Shown: positions 10,054 through 18,690, numbered from the stretch's first letter. The stretch is 64,000 nt of DNA from Psychroserpens damuponensis (GCF_000826655.1 NZ_JXJO01000016.1:1-64000); one strand, 5' to 3'. The notes: generated from the letters alone by a model not told the origin. Numbers and translations are program-made.

Positions 10054-12099
10054 ATGAATGATTTAATAAATAAATGGTATCGTAATCATGCACTTTTGTA
10101 TAAAGTGCTTTTATTTTTAAGTACGACTTTTTTGATAGTTTATTTATTTCCGAAGAGCGGAAAATTTAGATATGATTTTGATAAAGGAAAACCTTGGCAA
10201 TCAGAAAGTCTTCTTGCGCCTTTTGACTTTGCAATTAAAAAATCTGCAAAGGAAATCAATCAAGAAAAAATTGAAGCATCAAATCGTAGTCCTATCTATT
10301 TTGATATAGACAAATCTATAAAAAATAGTGTATTAGAGTCTTATTCAGAAAAGTTTAAAACCTCATTTACTGATAGTGTAATTACCAATAATAGTAAATT
10401 ATTTGGTGTAGGTGAATCTGTTATAAATACAATTTATGAATATGGAGTTTTAGATGAAGATTATGAATATTCTGAAAATAAAAACATCATTTTGGTTCAT
10501 AAACAAACCCAAGATGGGGAGACTCAGTTTTCTAATCTTACAAAGCTTGATGCGTTTAGGAGCATTGTAGAAAATGAGTTAGATATTAATGGATTATCTC
10601 AATTTGAGGCGACATTTGTATCTGTTTTTTTTGATGTTATTAAACCAAATTTAAAACTAAATTCATCCTTAACGCGAAATGCTTTAGAAGAGAAATTAGA
10701 ATCCATTTCGAGTGTTAGAGGGAGTATTGAAAAAGGAACATTAATAATATCTAAAGGAGAAATAGTTGAAGGTAATAAATATGATGTTCTCAAATCACTT
10801 GAAACAGAATATGAATCTCAAGTTTGGAATGATTCAAATTATAATTTAATCATTTTAGCATACTCTCTACTTGTAGCATTGGCATTATTGATGCTTTTAT
10901 TATTTCTTCGGAAATATAGAATGGAAGTATTTATAGATAATACTAAAGTTACCTTTATCTTTTTCAATATCTTATTAATGATTTTATTGACGACTTTGGT
11001 AATCAATTATAATTCAAAGTACGTTTACGTTGTTCCATTATGCATTCTTCCTTTAGTGTTAAAAGCATTTTTTGATGCGAGACTAGGATTGTTTGCGCAT
11101 GTGCTTACCGTATTGCTATTAGGCTTTATAGTTCCTAATAGTTATGAGTATATGTTTCTTCAAATTATAGCAGGTATCGTCACTATATTAACGGTTTCAG
11201 AATTGTACAAACGTGCCAATTTATTTATTTCGGTAGGGCAAATAACACTCATATACATTATTGCTTATTTTGCATTCTTTGTAATACAAGAAGGAAATAT
11301 TTCAAGTCTAGACCCTTCAACATTTGGTTTATTTGTATTATGTGGACTTGCTACCTTGTTCGTACAGCCTTTAATTTATATTTACGAAAAGTTGTTTGGT
11401 TTAGTCTCTGATGTATCATTATTAGAGCTTTCAGATACAAATACAAGGCTTTTAAAAGAATTATCTAATAAGGCGCCAGGAACATTTCATCACTCTTTAA
11501 ACGTGGCTAATTTAGCTGAAGCCTCAGCAAATGAAATAGGAGCTAACGCTATGTTGATTAGAGTAGGTGCACTGTATCATGATATAGGTAAAATGAAAAA
11601 CCCTACATATTTTACTGAAAACCAAGCGACAGGTCTAAATCCTCATGATGAATTATCACCACGTGAGAGCACCAAAATTATAATTGATCATGTTCTTGAT
11701 GGGATTGAAATTGCTAAAAAAAATAACCTGCCTGATCGTGTTATTGATTTTATAAGAACACATCACGGCACCAGTTTAGTATATTATTTTTATAGGAAAG
11801 AAAAGGATATTAATGAAGCAACTGATCAGGATTATTTTAGATATCCAGGACCACAACCTTATAGTAAAGAAACAGCTATATTAATGATGTGTGATAGTGT
11901 AGAGGCTGCATCTAAGAGCTTAAAAGAACCAACCTCTACAAAGATTGATACATTTGTAGAATCTATTATAGATAAGCAAATGGAAGATGGTCAATTTTTG
12001 AATGCAAACATTACCTTTAAAGAGATTCAATCTATTAAGAAAGTATTGAAAGCCAAGCTTGCAAACATATTTCACTTGAGAATTGAATACCCAGAATAA
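10054..12099 (+). CDS. pgpH: 7TM-HD phosphodiesterase, PgpH-type (c-di-AMP hydrolase)
   Basis: Membrane enzyme of 681 aa. One N-terminal membrane anchor (~18-35) is followed by an extracytoplasmic 7TMR-HDED domain (~45-265), a block of about seven membrane helices (~270-440), and a cytoplasmic HD domain with HHSLNVANLAE and HDIGK (~508-512). In the PgpH family this HD domain hydrolyses cyclic di-AMP to pApA, with the extracellular part sensing an unknown ligand. All HD ligands (H...HD...D) appear intact. It carries two copies of the TTCCGAAG octamer (10148 and, inverted, 10906); the latter uses an unusual CGG arginine codon. Confidence 0.92.
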   Translation: MNDLINKWYRNHALLYKVLLFLSTTFLIVYLFPKSGKFRYDFDKGKPWQSESLLAPFDFAIKKSAKEINQEKIEASNRSPIYFDIDKSIKNSVLESYSEKFKTSFTDSVITNNSKLFGVGESVINTIYEYGVLDEDYEYSENKNIILVHKQTQDGETQFSNLTKLDAFRSIVENELDINGLSQFEATFVSVFFDVIKPNLKLNSSLTRNALEEKLESISSVRGSIEKGTLIISKGEIVEGNKYDVLKSLETEYESQVWNDSNYNLIILAYSLLVALALLMLLLFLRKYRMEVFIDNTKVTFIFFNILLMILLTTLVINYNSKYVYVVPLCILPLVLKAFFDARLGLFAHVLTVLLLGFIVPNSYEYMFLQIIAGIVTILTVSELYKRANLFISVGQITLIYIIAYFAFFVIQEGNISSLDPSTFGLFVLCGLATLFVQPLIYIYEKLFGLVSDVSLLELSDTNTRLLKELSNKAPGTFHHSLNVANLAEASANEIGANAMLIRVGALYHDIGKMKNPTYFTENQATGLNPHDELSPRESTKIIIDHVLDGIEIAKKNNLPDRVIDFIRTHHGTSLVYYFYRKEKDINEATDQDYFRYPGPQPYSKETAILMMCDSVEAASKSLKEPTSTKIDTFVESIIDKQMEDGQFLNANITFKEIQSIKKVLKAKLANIFHLRIEYPE

Positions 12100-12127
12100 A
12101 TTTTCAAAGAAAAAAACAAAAAAATAG

Positions 12128-12158
12128 TTGTGTTGTTGATAATGAAAACTTACATTTG
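12128..12158 (+). promoter_or_regulatory. Promoter of the tRNA-Ser gene
   Basis: TTG (12128-12130), 20-base spacer, then TACATTTG (12151-12158): an exact match to the Bacteroidetes TTG-N~20-TAnnTTTG promoter, 41 bases upstream of the mature tRNA end. Confidence 0.65.
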
Positions 12159-12199
12159 CATCCGCATTTGAGATAAAATGCTAAGTTCATATAATTAAC

Positions 12200-12288
12200 G
12201 GAGAGGTGCCTGAGTGGCCGAAAGGAGCGGTTTGCTAAATCGTCGTACCTAGAAATAGGTACCCAGGGTTCGAATCCCTGTCTCTCCG
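12200..12288 (+). tRNA. tRNA-Ser (anticodon GCT)
   Basis: 89-nt type II tRNA. The acceptor arm GGAGAGG pairs with TCTCTCC, the discriminator is G, the anticodon loop TTGCTAA reads AGC/AGU codons, the long variable arm contains GTACCTAGAAATAGGTAC, and the T arm has GGTTCGAATCC. The CCA end is not encoded. Confidence 0.97.
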
Positions 12289-12321
12289 CAAATTTTTTTT
12301 AAAAAAAAATATAACCAATTT

Positions 12322-12396
12322 CGGGGTGTAGCGTAGCCCGGTTATCGCGCCACGTTTGGGACGTGGAGGCCGCAGGTTCGAATCCTGCCACCCCGA
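12322..12396 (+). tRNA. tRNA-Pro (anticodon TGG)
   Basis: 75-nt tRNA. Acceptor CGGGGTG pairs with CACCCCG, discriminator A, anticodon stem CCACG/CGTGG around loop TTTGGGA, T loop GTTCGAATC. It is 33 bases behind tRNA-Ser and likely cotranscribed with it. Confidence 0.97.
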
Positions 12397-12400
12397 CTTT

Positions 12401-12431
12401 AAGCCTGACTTTTTTAAGTTAGGCTTTTTTT
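12401..12431 (+). terminator. Terminator of the tRNA operon
   Basis: Stem AAGCCTGACTT / AAGTTAGGCTT with one G-T pair, then T9. The convergent lipoprotein gene starts its 3' end at 12432, so it may serve both strands. Confidence 0.8.
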
Positions 12432-12908
12432 TTAGTCTATCCTTTTGTAGTTTTCAGCATAAATTCTATTTCCTTCTTCGTCAATTTCTATTTGACTAAA
12501 AGTATCTCCATTAATAATGAGTTCATGCTTAAACTCTTTTTTCTCTTCAATAATTTTGCTCATCATCTCTGATCCGTATTCGAGAATTTCAATGAGTTCA
12601 GCATCTTTAACGGTATATGCTCCATAACCAAACCATTCTGTTGAGTCTGAAGGTACATCTTTACTCCACATCACTTTATTGTGTGTGTACATTTTTATTT
12701 GTCTATATCCTTGAGTTGTACTAAAGGAATCTATGACTTTATTATCCATATAATTATAGTAGCCAACAAGCTCCCAAGCGCCTTCTAACGGATTAATGGC
12801 TTCGGTATTGGAAATAATTATTGGAGTTTCTTTAATTTCATTTGTAGCGCTTTGTTTACAAGAAAAAATCAAAACTAAAATGAATAATGATACAACAGAT
12901 ACTTTCAT
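12432..12908 (-). CDS. Lipocalin-like lipoprotein, function unknown
   Basis: 158 aa with a lipoprotein signal (MKVSVVSLFILVLIFSC, Cys17 lipidated). The mature part starts with a linker and then a beta-rich domain beginning LEGAWELVGYY and including WFGYGAYTV, typical of the small lipocalin-like domains common in Flavobacteriaceae lipoproteins. Probably anchored in the inner leaflet of the outer membrane. No catalytic motif is visible and neighbours give no functional clue. Confidence 0.85.
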   Translation of the reverse strand: MKVSVVSLFILVLIFSCKQSATNEIKETPIIISNTEAINPLEGAWELVGYYNYMDNKVIDSFSTTQGYRQIKMYTHNKVMWSKDVPSDSTEWFGYGAYTVKDAELIEILEYGSEMMSKIIEEKKEFKHELIINGDTFSQIEIDEEGNRIYAENYKRID

Positions 12909-12985
12909 AACGAGTTGATTTTAAAAAGTGAATTACTTTAAATTTACAAAAAAAGTATGAGAAATCTATTTCTATGCATTGAAAA

Positions 12986-13138
12986 TTAATTGTTTATGAA
13001 ATAGAATCCAGATATTGCTACAGCAATTACAAGGAGTATTAGAACTACTATTACAAACGTGGATGTCTTTTTAGTAGTTTCATCTTTTTGTAATATATAA
13101 TCTCTTCTTTTTTCGTCTTCGTCTTTTACAAATTTCAT
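12986..13138 (-). CDS. Single-pass membrane micro-protein (50 aa)
   Basis: ATG at 13138, TAA at 12986. The protein begins MKFVKDEDEKRRDYILQKDE, a highly charged 25-residue cytoplasmic-looking segment, followed by one strongly hydrophobic helix (TFVIVVLILLVIAVAISGF) and a short FYFINN tail. This charge-then-helix layout is not expected from random sequence. It lies 12 bases downstream of the aldehyde dehydrogenase stop on the same strand, so it is probably the last gene of that transcript. Function unknown. Confidence 0.7.
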   Translation of the reverse strand: MKFVKDEDEKRRDYILQKDETTKKTSTFVIVVLILLVIAVAISGFYFINN

Positions 13139-13150
13139 AGTTTATAGTGT

Positions 13151-14512
13151 TTATTTATTAATATATATAGTTTTTTTATTTACAAATTCTAAAATTCCTT
13201 CTCTGGACAATTCTCTTCCATAACCTGAGGCTTTAGTACCTCCAAATGGAAGTCTAGGATCTGATTTTACCAGTTCATTGATAAAGAATGAACCATCCTC
13301 TATTAAAGAAATATGTTGTTTGGCATCTTCAATATCTTTAGTGAAAATCATGGATCCCAGTCCTAATTTAGAATTAGAAGCCATTTTATAAGCTTCGTCT
13401 TTGTTTTTAACTTTAATTATTGATGCTACAGGTCCAAAGGTTTCCTCATCAAATACAGGCATTCCTGGAGTGACGTTTGTTAGTATTGTAGGTTGATAAT
13501 ACGTTTGATCTTTTAAATTTCCGAAGTGAACATGAGCTCCTTTTTTAATAGACTTATTTACTTGCTCTTCTAAAGTATCTGCGAGGTCCTTTCTAGCCAA
13601 TACTCCTATGGTAGTGTCTTTTTTAGAAGGGTCTCCAATGGTTAATGCCTCAACTTTGGCTGTGAATTCATTTAAAAACTGTTCATAAATTGATTCCACA
13701 ACGATAAATCGTTTTGCCGCAATGCAACTTTGACCTGTATTTTGCATTCTAGCTTTAACCATAGTGTCTAAATATTTATCTAAGTTGGCGTCTTCTAGAA
13801 CAATACAAGCGTTATTTCCTCCCAATTCTAATACCGTTTTCTTTAAGTTTTTACCAGCTATTTCTGCAATTTTTCTACCTGCTGTTTCGCTTCCGGTTAA
13901 AGAAATAGCTTTAACAACGTCATTTTCAATTATGGTTTCTATTTGATCGTGTGATACTAGAAGTGTTTGAAAACAACCCTTTGGGTAATTAGCCTTTTCA
14001 AAAATATCTTGAATAATTAATGAACATCCTGTGACATTAGAGGCATGTTTTAGGAGTGCGGTGTTACCAGATGTAAGAGTTGGTATTGCAAACCTCATGA
14101 CTTGCCAAAATGGATAATTCCATGGCATAATTGCTAGAATTACACCTAATGGATCATAACTTATGAAACTCTCATGAGCTTCAGTATCTATAAGTTCATC
14201 TGATAATAGGTCTTCGGCATTTTTTCTGTAAAAATCGCAAAGTAAAATACATTTTTCTATTTCTGCTTTACTTTCTGAAATTGGCTTTCCCATTTCATCT
14301 GTGATAAGTTGACTATATGTGTCTATGTTTTGATATAGGATTTCTGCAACATTATCAAGTAGTTTTGTTCTGTCTTTTATGCTCACTAATTTCCATTCCT
14401 GAAAAGCTCTGTCAGCTGTTTCTAAACTTGTGTGAACTTCACTTTTAGAAAACATTTTATATTGTTTGATACTTTTATTGGTATACGGATTTTTGGTTTC
14501 GATTGTAGCCAT
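13151..14512 (-). CDS. NAD(P)-dependent aldehyde dehydrogenase (succinate-semialdehyde dehydrogenase-like)
   Basis: 453-aa cytoplasmic ALDH-superfamily enzyme oxidising an aldehyde to its acid. The N-terminal region has PWNYPFWQ; the Rossmann part contains SLTGSETAGRKIA; the general-base Glu lies in LELGGNNA and the catalytic Cys (~261) in NTGQSCIAAKR; the C-terminal PFGGTKASGYGRE oligomerisation motif is present. The short length and TGQSC motif fit the SSADH/GabD-like branch, but substrate is inferred only. The gene flanks the stress island and is followed by the 50-aa membrane protein. One TTCCGAAG copy (13519). Confidence 0.92.
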   Translation of the reverse strand: MATIETKNPYTNKSIKQYKMFSKSEVHTSLETADRAFQEWKLVSIKDRTKLLDNVAEILYQNIDTYSQLITDEMGKPISESKAEIEKCILLCDFYRKNAEDLLSDELIDTEAHESFISYDPLGVILAIMPWNYPFWQVMRFAIPTLTSGNTALLKHASNVTGCSLIIQDIFEKANYPKGCFQTLLVSHDQIETIIENDVVKAISLTGSETAGRKIAEIAGKNLKKTVLELGGNNACIVLEDANLDKYLDTMVKARMQNTGQSCIAAKRFIVVESIYEQFLNEFTAKVEALTIGDPSKKDTTIGVLARKDLADTLEEQVNKSIKKGAHVHFGNLKDQTYYQPTILTNVTPGMPVFDEETFGPVASIIKVKNKDEAYKMASNSKLGLGSMIFTKDIEDAKQHISLIEDGSFFINELVKSDPRLPFGGTKASGYGRELSREGILEFVNKKTIYINK

Positions 14513-14611
14513 TTTTTTTATTTGTTAAATTACTGTGTTAGCTCATTTCAGTTTAACTCAAAAGCGTAAAGTATTAGCTTTTATACAATTTTTATTTACG
14601 TCAATATTTAT

Positions 14612-14653
14612 AGGTATAGCGTCAACTAACCAGAGTGTTATATATTAAATTTG
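14612..14653 (+). promoter_or_regulatory. Candidate promoter region of the YtxH operon
   Basis: A TAAATTTG element (14646-14653) matches the Bacteroidetes -7 consensus 33 bases before the ATG. Upstream lies AGGTATAG (14612-14619), a box that recurs several times in the intergenic region before the hemerythrin gene of the same island. No canonical -33 TTG is present, consistent with activator dependence (inference). Confidence 0.4.
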
Positions 14654-14685
14654 GTGTAAACATTAATTAATTAAATTTTAAAACA

Positions 14686-15051
14686 ATGGGAAAAGATAGT
14701 AATACAATATTAGGAATATTAGCAGGAACAGCAATTGGAGCAACCTTAGGAATTTTATTTGCACCAGATAAAGGTGTCAACACAAGGCAAAAAATTGCCG
14801 ATGAAGCTCAGTTACAAAAAGATAGATTAGCAAATAGTGCTGTCGATTTAAAAGATAGAGTTGCTGCAGGAGCTTCAGACTTGAGAGATCGAGTAACTAC
14901 AACAGTTACTGAGCAAAAGCAAACTCTAGACGAAAAAGTAGATAGCATAGTTACTGATGCAAGCCATAAGGCCGATGATGTGATTTCGACTTTAGAGAAA
15001 AAATTAGCTGAATTAAAGGCAAAAAACAAAAAATTGCAAAAAACCTCATAA
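14686..15051 (+). CDS. YtxH-domain protein
   Basis: 121 aa. The glycine-rich membrane-associating N-terminus (TILGILAGTAIGATLGILFAP) followed by DKGVNTRQKI is diagnostic for YtxH proteins. The rest (~35-115) is a long amphipathic helix with heptad-like spacing, likely coiled coil. YtxH proteins are stress-associated and of unknown mechanism. It is the first gene of a three-gene operon (3-base gap to the next gene). Confidence 0.9.
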   Translation: MGKDSNTILGILAGTAIGATLGILFAPDKGVNTRQKIADEAQLQKDRLANSAVDLKDRVAAGASDLRDRVTTTVTEQKQTLDEKVDSIVTDASHKADDVISTLEKKLAELKAKNKKLQKTS

Positions 15052-15054
15052 TAG

Positions 15055-15405
15055 ATGACTGTTTTTGAATCTTTAAACGAAACAACCGATAAGGCAACTG
15101 ATACTGCAGAGAGGTATTATAAAACCTCTAAGACATACTTTAAACTTAAAGTGTTTCAACAATTAACATTAACCTTAAGTTTTATAGTAAAATTTGCAAT
15201 TATTGGCGGACTTGTAGCTTTTGCCCTAATATTTATGTCAATTGCAGGAGCAATGGCGATAGGAGAGGAGCTAGAAAGTTTACCACTTGGTTACTTGATA
15301 GTTGGTTTAGTGTATTTAGTACTTTCATTTATATTATACTTTTTGAAAGGAAAAATTAACACCAAAATCATTCAGTCTGTATCTAATAAATTTTTTGACG
15401 AGTAA
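15055..15405 (+). CDS. Two-TM phage-holin-like family membrane protein
   Basis: 116 aa with a helical N-terminal 45 residues and two hydrophobic helices (~45-72 and ~80-100), the second followed by a basic stretch (KGKINTK). This resembles the YqjE/holin-X-like membrane proteins that are often found next to YtxH genes. It is not necessarily a phage lysis protein; no phage genes are nearby. The middle gene of a tight operon (3-base and 2-base gaps). Confidence 0.85.
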   Translation: MTVFESLNETTDKATDTAERYYKTSKTYFKLKVFQQLTLTLSFIVKFAIIGGLVAFALIFMSIAGAMAIGEELESLPLGYLIVGLVYLVLSFILYFLKGKINTKIIQSVSNKFFDE

Positions 15406-15407
15406 TT

Positions 15408-15608
15408 ATGAAACATTATAAAACATTTGAAGACATAGAATATGACCTTAAACGATTAAGTTTAGAAAGGCAAATAGCTTTTGAAGAACTTAAAGGTGTA
15501 AAAGGTGAGATAAAAGATGATCTAGCTCCATACCATTGGATGCAAACAGTATTTAAATATGTATCTAAATATGGTTGGTTTATGTTGTTAAAAAAGGTGA
15601 TTAGATAA
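15408..15608 (+). CDS. Small DUF6327-like protein
   Basis: 66 aa, basic, helical: an N-terminal coiled-coil-like segment (FEDIEYDLKRLSLERQIAFE) and a C-terminal amphipathic stretch (WFMLLKKVIR) that could dock on the membrane. Short proteins of this form follow YtxH/holin-like genes in Flavobacteriaceae; the DUF6327 label is from memory. It starts 2 bases after the preceding stop, so translation is likely coupled, and a terminator follows. Confidence 0.8.
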   Translation: MKHYKTFEDIEYDLKRLSLERQIAFEELKGVKGEIKDDLAPYHWMQTVFKYVSKYGWFMLLKKVIR

Positions 15609-15632
15609 TATCGACATTAAAAATTTTAAAAC

Positions 15633-15667
15633 AAAAAAGCACAGATTATTAAATCTGTGCTTTTTTT
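15633..15667. terminator. Terminator between the YtxH operon and the AraC gene
   Basis: GCACAGATT / AATCTGTGC stem with ATTA loop, A6 before and T7 after; suited to both converging transcripts. Confidence 0.88.
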
Positions 15668-15700
15668 ATATCATTGTAACATGCTTAAATCATAATTTGC

Positions 15701-16744
15701 TTAAGCAGCCGATTCTTCAACAATTAAATTGTTAAGCGCATTTTTTCTATATTCATTAGGAGTTACATTATATTTTTCTTTAAATATTTTAGAAAAGTAA
15801 CTTCTACTTGTAAACCCAATGCTATAAACCACTTGAGATACATTTAAGTCTGCATTTCTCATCAGCTCTCGTGACGATTCTAGCCTTATGTGTCTCACAT
15901 ATTCTGTAACGGTTCTATTGTATAAAAATTTAAAACCGTCTTGTAATTTAGCTTGCGATAAACCAGACTCTGTAGATAATTCTTCTAATGAATAATTAAA
16001 AGAAGGATCTTTTATAATTTTATTACCCAATTTTCTCACCAATTTTAATTCAGTTTTAGATAATGATGTTGGCAATTGAACACCTCTTTGAAATTTATTG
16101 TGCTGTTCAATATGTAATGATAACATATCATAGATAATAGATTCTATTTTAAGAATACGTACCATACCTTTCGACTTAATTTTTTTAAGCTTTTTAATAT
16201 AATCAGACATTCTTAAGTTGAGAGCACCATAATGAGAAAAACGATGATCATGATCTGTGTCAACAAATACCTCATGCAACCTATTATTTAATGAAGATAC
16301 ATTTGTGGTCCTCTTTTTTAAGAAATTTTTTCTAACAATTTGAACACTATTAATTTCTAATTTTTTATCCTTCGGAAAATGAACATGATTATAACCACCA
16401 GTCTTATTGGTGAAAATTAGTGAATGAAACTGCTCTACTAATTTTTCGTCGTTGTTAATACCAAATCGATGTTTAAAATCACCGTTGTAATTGTAAACAA
16501 AACGAATAGGATTAAACTCACTCGCCTCAATTTTTAAGATAACATCTTGAGAAAACGTAATATCAAAATCTAGAAGATTAACTCCCCAATCAAATTGAAT
16601 ATGCTTAATGACTCCTTTTGCTTTCTCATTGTCAATTATAAGATTGAATTCGTTAGACGTCTCTTTAATACGGCCTCCCAATATATCTTGTATGAGGTGT
16701 AAAGTGTCTTTAGAGCTCGTTGCTAATATTTCAATTTCTATCAT
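15701..16744 (-). CDS. AraC-family transcriptional regulator of the stress island
   Basis: 347 aa. The C-terminal ~100 residues are a double helix-turn-helix AraC domain (FNYSLEELSTESGLSQAKLQ and SQVVYSIGFTSRSYFSKIFK, ending YNVTPNEYRKN). The N-terminal ~240 residues are not a recognised sensor domain; they are beta-rich with a helical stretch before the DNA-binding part. The gene sits in the middle of a set of small stress-type genes and is divergent from hemerythrin, across a 422-base intergenic region containing repeated GGTATA boxes, so it is a plausible regulator of the island (inference). Contains one TTCCGAAG copy. Confidence 0.9.
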   Translation of the reverse strand: MIEIEILATSSKDTLHLIQDILGGRIKETSNEFNLIIDNEKAKGVIKHIQFDWGVNLLDFDITFSQDVILKIEASEFNPIRFVYNYNGDFKHRFGINNDEKLVEQFHSLIFTNKTGGYNHVHFPKDKKLEINSVQIVRKNFLKKRTTNVSSLNNRLHEVFVDTDHDHRFSHYGALNLRMSDYIKKLKKIKSKGMVRILKIESIIYDMLSLHIEQHNKFQRGVQLPTSLSKTELKLVRKLGNKIIKDPSFNYSLEELSTESGLSQAKLQDGFKFLYNRTVTEYVRHIRLESSRELMRNADLNVSQVVYSIGFTSRSYFSKIFKEKYNVTPNEYRKNALNNLIVEESAA

Positions 16745-16928
16745 GGTTTTATATAATTTAATATGCTTTTACTTAATATACGAGCAAAACTCAAATATAA
16801 TTCTTAAAAAATCCTTAAATGTTAAAATTTGTTGTCCAATAGCGATTTTATGGTATATAGTTAAAGGAATATGCAAAACAGCACATGCTTAAATATAACG
16901 ATGAATAATTATAACCAGTTTACCTATG

Positions 16929-16995
16929 TTTTAAGGTATAGTAAACAATTTGATATGGTATAATTCAGTATTTCGTCTAATTACTGAGTTTTTTA
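16929..16995 (+). ncRNA. Possible small RNA or attenuated leader
   Basis: Bounded by a TTTTAAGGTATA box on the left and an intrinsic terminator on the right (16962-16993), with no reading frame between. It could be a short regulatory transcript or an aborted leader of the hemerythrin operon. This rests only on the spacing of the signals. Confidence 0.25.
16962..16993 (+). terminator. Intrinsic terminator inside the AraC-hemerythrin gap
   Basis: AATTCAGTA / TACTGAGTT stem (one G-T pair) with an 11-base loop, then TTTTTATT. No plus-strand gene precedes it. Confidence 0.6.
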
Positions 16996-17102
16996 TTGCG
17001 TTAATATATTAATAGATATAGCACTCTATCAACGTATTAAAGCATTAATTTTAAGGTATATCATTTAGATTGATTATTTAATGATAAGTTGATTGGTTAG
17101 AT

Positions 17103-17135
17103 AAACCTCAGTAATAAGTTATTACTGAGGTTTTG
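17103..17135 (+). terminator. Perfect 15-bp hairpin before the hemerythrin gene
   Basis: AAACCTCAGTAATAA and its exact reverse complement are separated by a single G, followed by TG and TTAAA. The T run is short (4). It shares the CTCAGTAAT stem with the upstream hairpin at 16962. It could be a terminator/attenuator or a leader structure for the gene starting at 17167. Confidence 0.6.
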
Positions 17136-17166
17136 TTAAAAACATTAATTTTTTAAATTTTATATT

Positions 17167-17601
17167 ATGAACATATTTGAAGCTATTAGAGAAGATCACG
17201 ACATTCAAAGAAATTTACTAGATAAACTAGTAAAAACTTCTGGAGATACTAAAAAGCGTGATGAGCTATTTAAATCGTTAAAAACAGAACTTCAAGTTCA
17301 TGCAGATGCTGAAGAGCGTCATTACTATAAACCATTGATAGATTCAGATGTGATGCAAGACAAAGCTAGGCATGGCATTGCAGAACATCACGAAATTGAT
17401 GAGCTTATTGAAAAGTTAGAAGAGACAGATTATGACTCATCGGCTTGGTTAAAAACAGCAAAAGATTTAAAGCATAAAGTGGAGCACCATTTAGAAGATG
17501 AAGAGCATAAGTTTTTTCAACAATCTGGTAAAGTGCTTAGCGATAGTCAAAAAATAAGTTTAGCTACAGCCTATAATACATACATGAATTCTCATAGATA
17601 G
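17167..17601 (+). CDS. Hemerythrin HHE-domain protein
   Basis: 144-aa four-helix bundle. Metal-ligand candidates are spread as expected: EDHDIQRN (His12), VHADAEERHYY (His and Glu ~50-58), IAEHHEID (~79-80) and KVEHHLEDEEHKFF (~105-112). Such proteins bind a di-iron centre and O2 or NO-type ligands in the cytoplasm; a stress or redox role is inferred from context. The topoisomerase IB gene begins 6 bases downstream, so both are cotranscribed. A strong hairpin lies in the leader. Confidence 0.9.
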   Translation: MNIFEAIREDHDIQRNLLDKLVKTSGDTKKRDELFKSLKTELQVHADAEERHYYKPLIDSDVMQDKARHGIAEHHEIDELIEKLEETDYDSSAWLKTAKDLKHKVEHHLEDEEHKFFQQSGKVLSDSQKISLATAYNTYMNSHR

Positions 17602-17607
17602 TACATC

Positions 17608-18690
17608 ATGGCAGAGAAAAAACTAACTGCTTCATTACTTAAAAAAATAGAAACAAATCCAGAATCTGCCATTGAGAATCTGGATTTGGTTTATGTAAAT
17701 AGTCGCCAATTAACTATTCTTCGCAAAAAAAAGGAAAATGAATTTTCTTATCACCATCATGGTAATCCCATATTAAATCCTACACATTTAGAAAGAATTA
17801 ATGCTTTGGTCATTCCTCCTGCATGGCAACAAGTAAAGATTTCAATTTTACCTAACGGTCATTTGCAAGCCACTGGTAGAGATGCAAAAAATAGAAAACA
17901 GTATCGATACCATCCTATTTGGAACAAAGTAAAAAATCAAACCAAATTTTTTAGAATGGCTGAGTTTGGATCGTGTTTGCCAAAAATTCGGAATCAAGTA
18001 GAGAAAGATATCATTCAAACCACATGGACGAGAACAAAAGTATTAGCATTAGTGATTAAACTAATGGAAGAAACCCATATTAGAATAGGTAATGATTATT
18101 ATGCGAAAAAGAATAAAACTTATGGGTTAACAACGCTTAGAAATAAACATGTTCACTTGTTTAAAAACCAATTAAAATTTGAATTTGTTGGGAAAAAAGG
18201 GAAGAAACATAGTATTACGCTTAAAAACAAAAAACTCATTAAATTAGTTAGTAATTGTGAAGAATTACCAGGTTGGGAATTGTTTCAGTTTTACGATGAA
18301 TTTGGTGAAAAGCAAAGTGTAGATAGTACGATGGTGAATGACTATTTAAAATCTATAACAGGAAAGTCATTTACCGCAAAAGACTTTAGAACTTGGTCTG
18401 CTAGTGTCATATGTTTTGAATCACTTATGGATTTTAAGAAGCCACTTTCCGAAGAACAAATAAAAACAAATATTAATGCTGCGCTTAATGCAACAGCTAA
18501 AGCATTAGGTAATACTAGAAATGTATGTAAAAAGTACTATGTGCATCCAATTGTTATAGACACTTATCAAAAAAATAAGTTACATGATGTATTCACAACC
18601 ATAGATACCGCTCCAATTATTACTGCTCATTTAACACCTACAGAGCATTCTGTTTTAGAACTTATAAAGTCTTATAAACCCGTTATTTAG
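17608..18690 (+). CDS. DNA topoisomerase IB (eukaryote/virus-like)
   Basis: 360 aa. Relaxes supercoils by a 3'-phosphotyrosyl intermediate without ATP. The N-terminal DNA-clamp domain (IPPAWQQVKI... GHLQATGRDAKNRKQYRYHP) is followed by the catalytic domain with RIGNDYY...TYGLTTLR, DFRTWSAS, and the nucleophile, most likely Tyr311 in KKYYVHP (family motif YVHP). Bacterial TopIB genes are sporadic and often associated with stress regulons. It is in an operon with hemerythrin. One TTCCGAAG copy (18447). Confidence 0.95.
   Translation: MAEKKLTASLLKKIETNPESAIENLDLVYVNSRQLTILRKKKENEFSYHHHGNPILNPTHLERINALVIPPAWQQVKISILPNGHLQATGRDAKNRKQYRYHPIWNKVKNQTKFFRMAEFGSCLPKIRNQVEKDIIQTTWTRTKVLALVIKLMEETHIRIGNDYYAKKNKTYGLTTLRNKHVHLFKNQLKFEFVGKKGKKHSITLKNKKLIKLVSNCEELPGWELFQFYDEFGEKQSVDSTMVNDYLKSITGKSFTAKDFRTWSASVICFESLMDFKKPLSEEQIKTNINAALNATAKALGNTRNVCKKYYVHPIVIDTYQKNKLHDVFTTIDTAPIITAHLTPTEHSVLELIKSYKPVI

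Larger units (their letters stand above)
16745..17166. promoter_or_regulatory. Long intergenic control region with repeated GGTATA boxes
   Basis: This 422-base gap has no convincing coding sequence. It contains TTTTATGGTATA (16847), and an identical 12-mer TTTTAAGGTATA at 16929-16940 and 17049-17060, plus another GGTATA at 16957. Each of the two identical copies is followed, 13-15 bases on, by (A/T)TTGAT and then by a hairpin ending in a T run. This arrangement suggests tandem promoter/operator-terminator units between the AraC regulator and hemerythrin. Confidence 0.5.
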
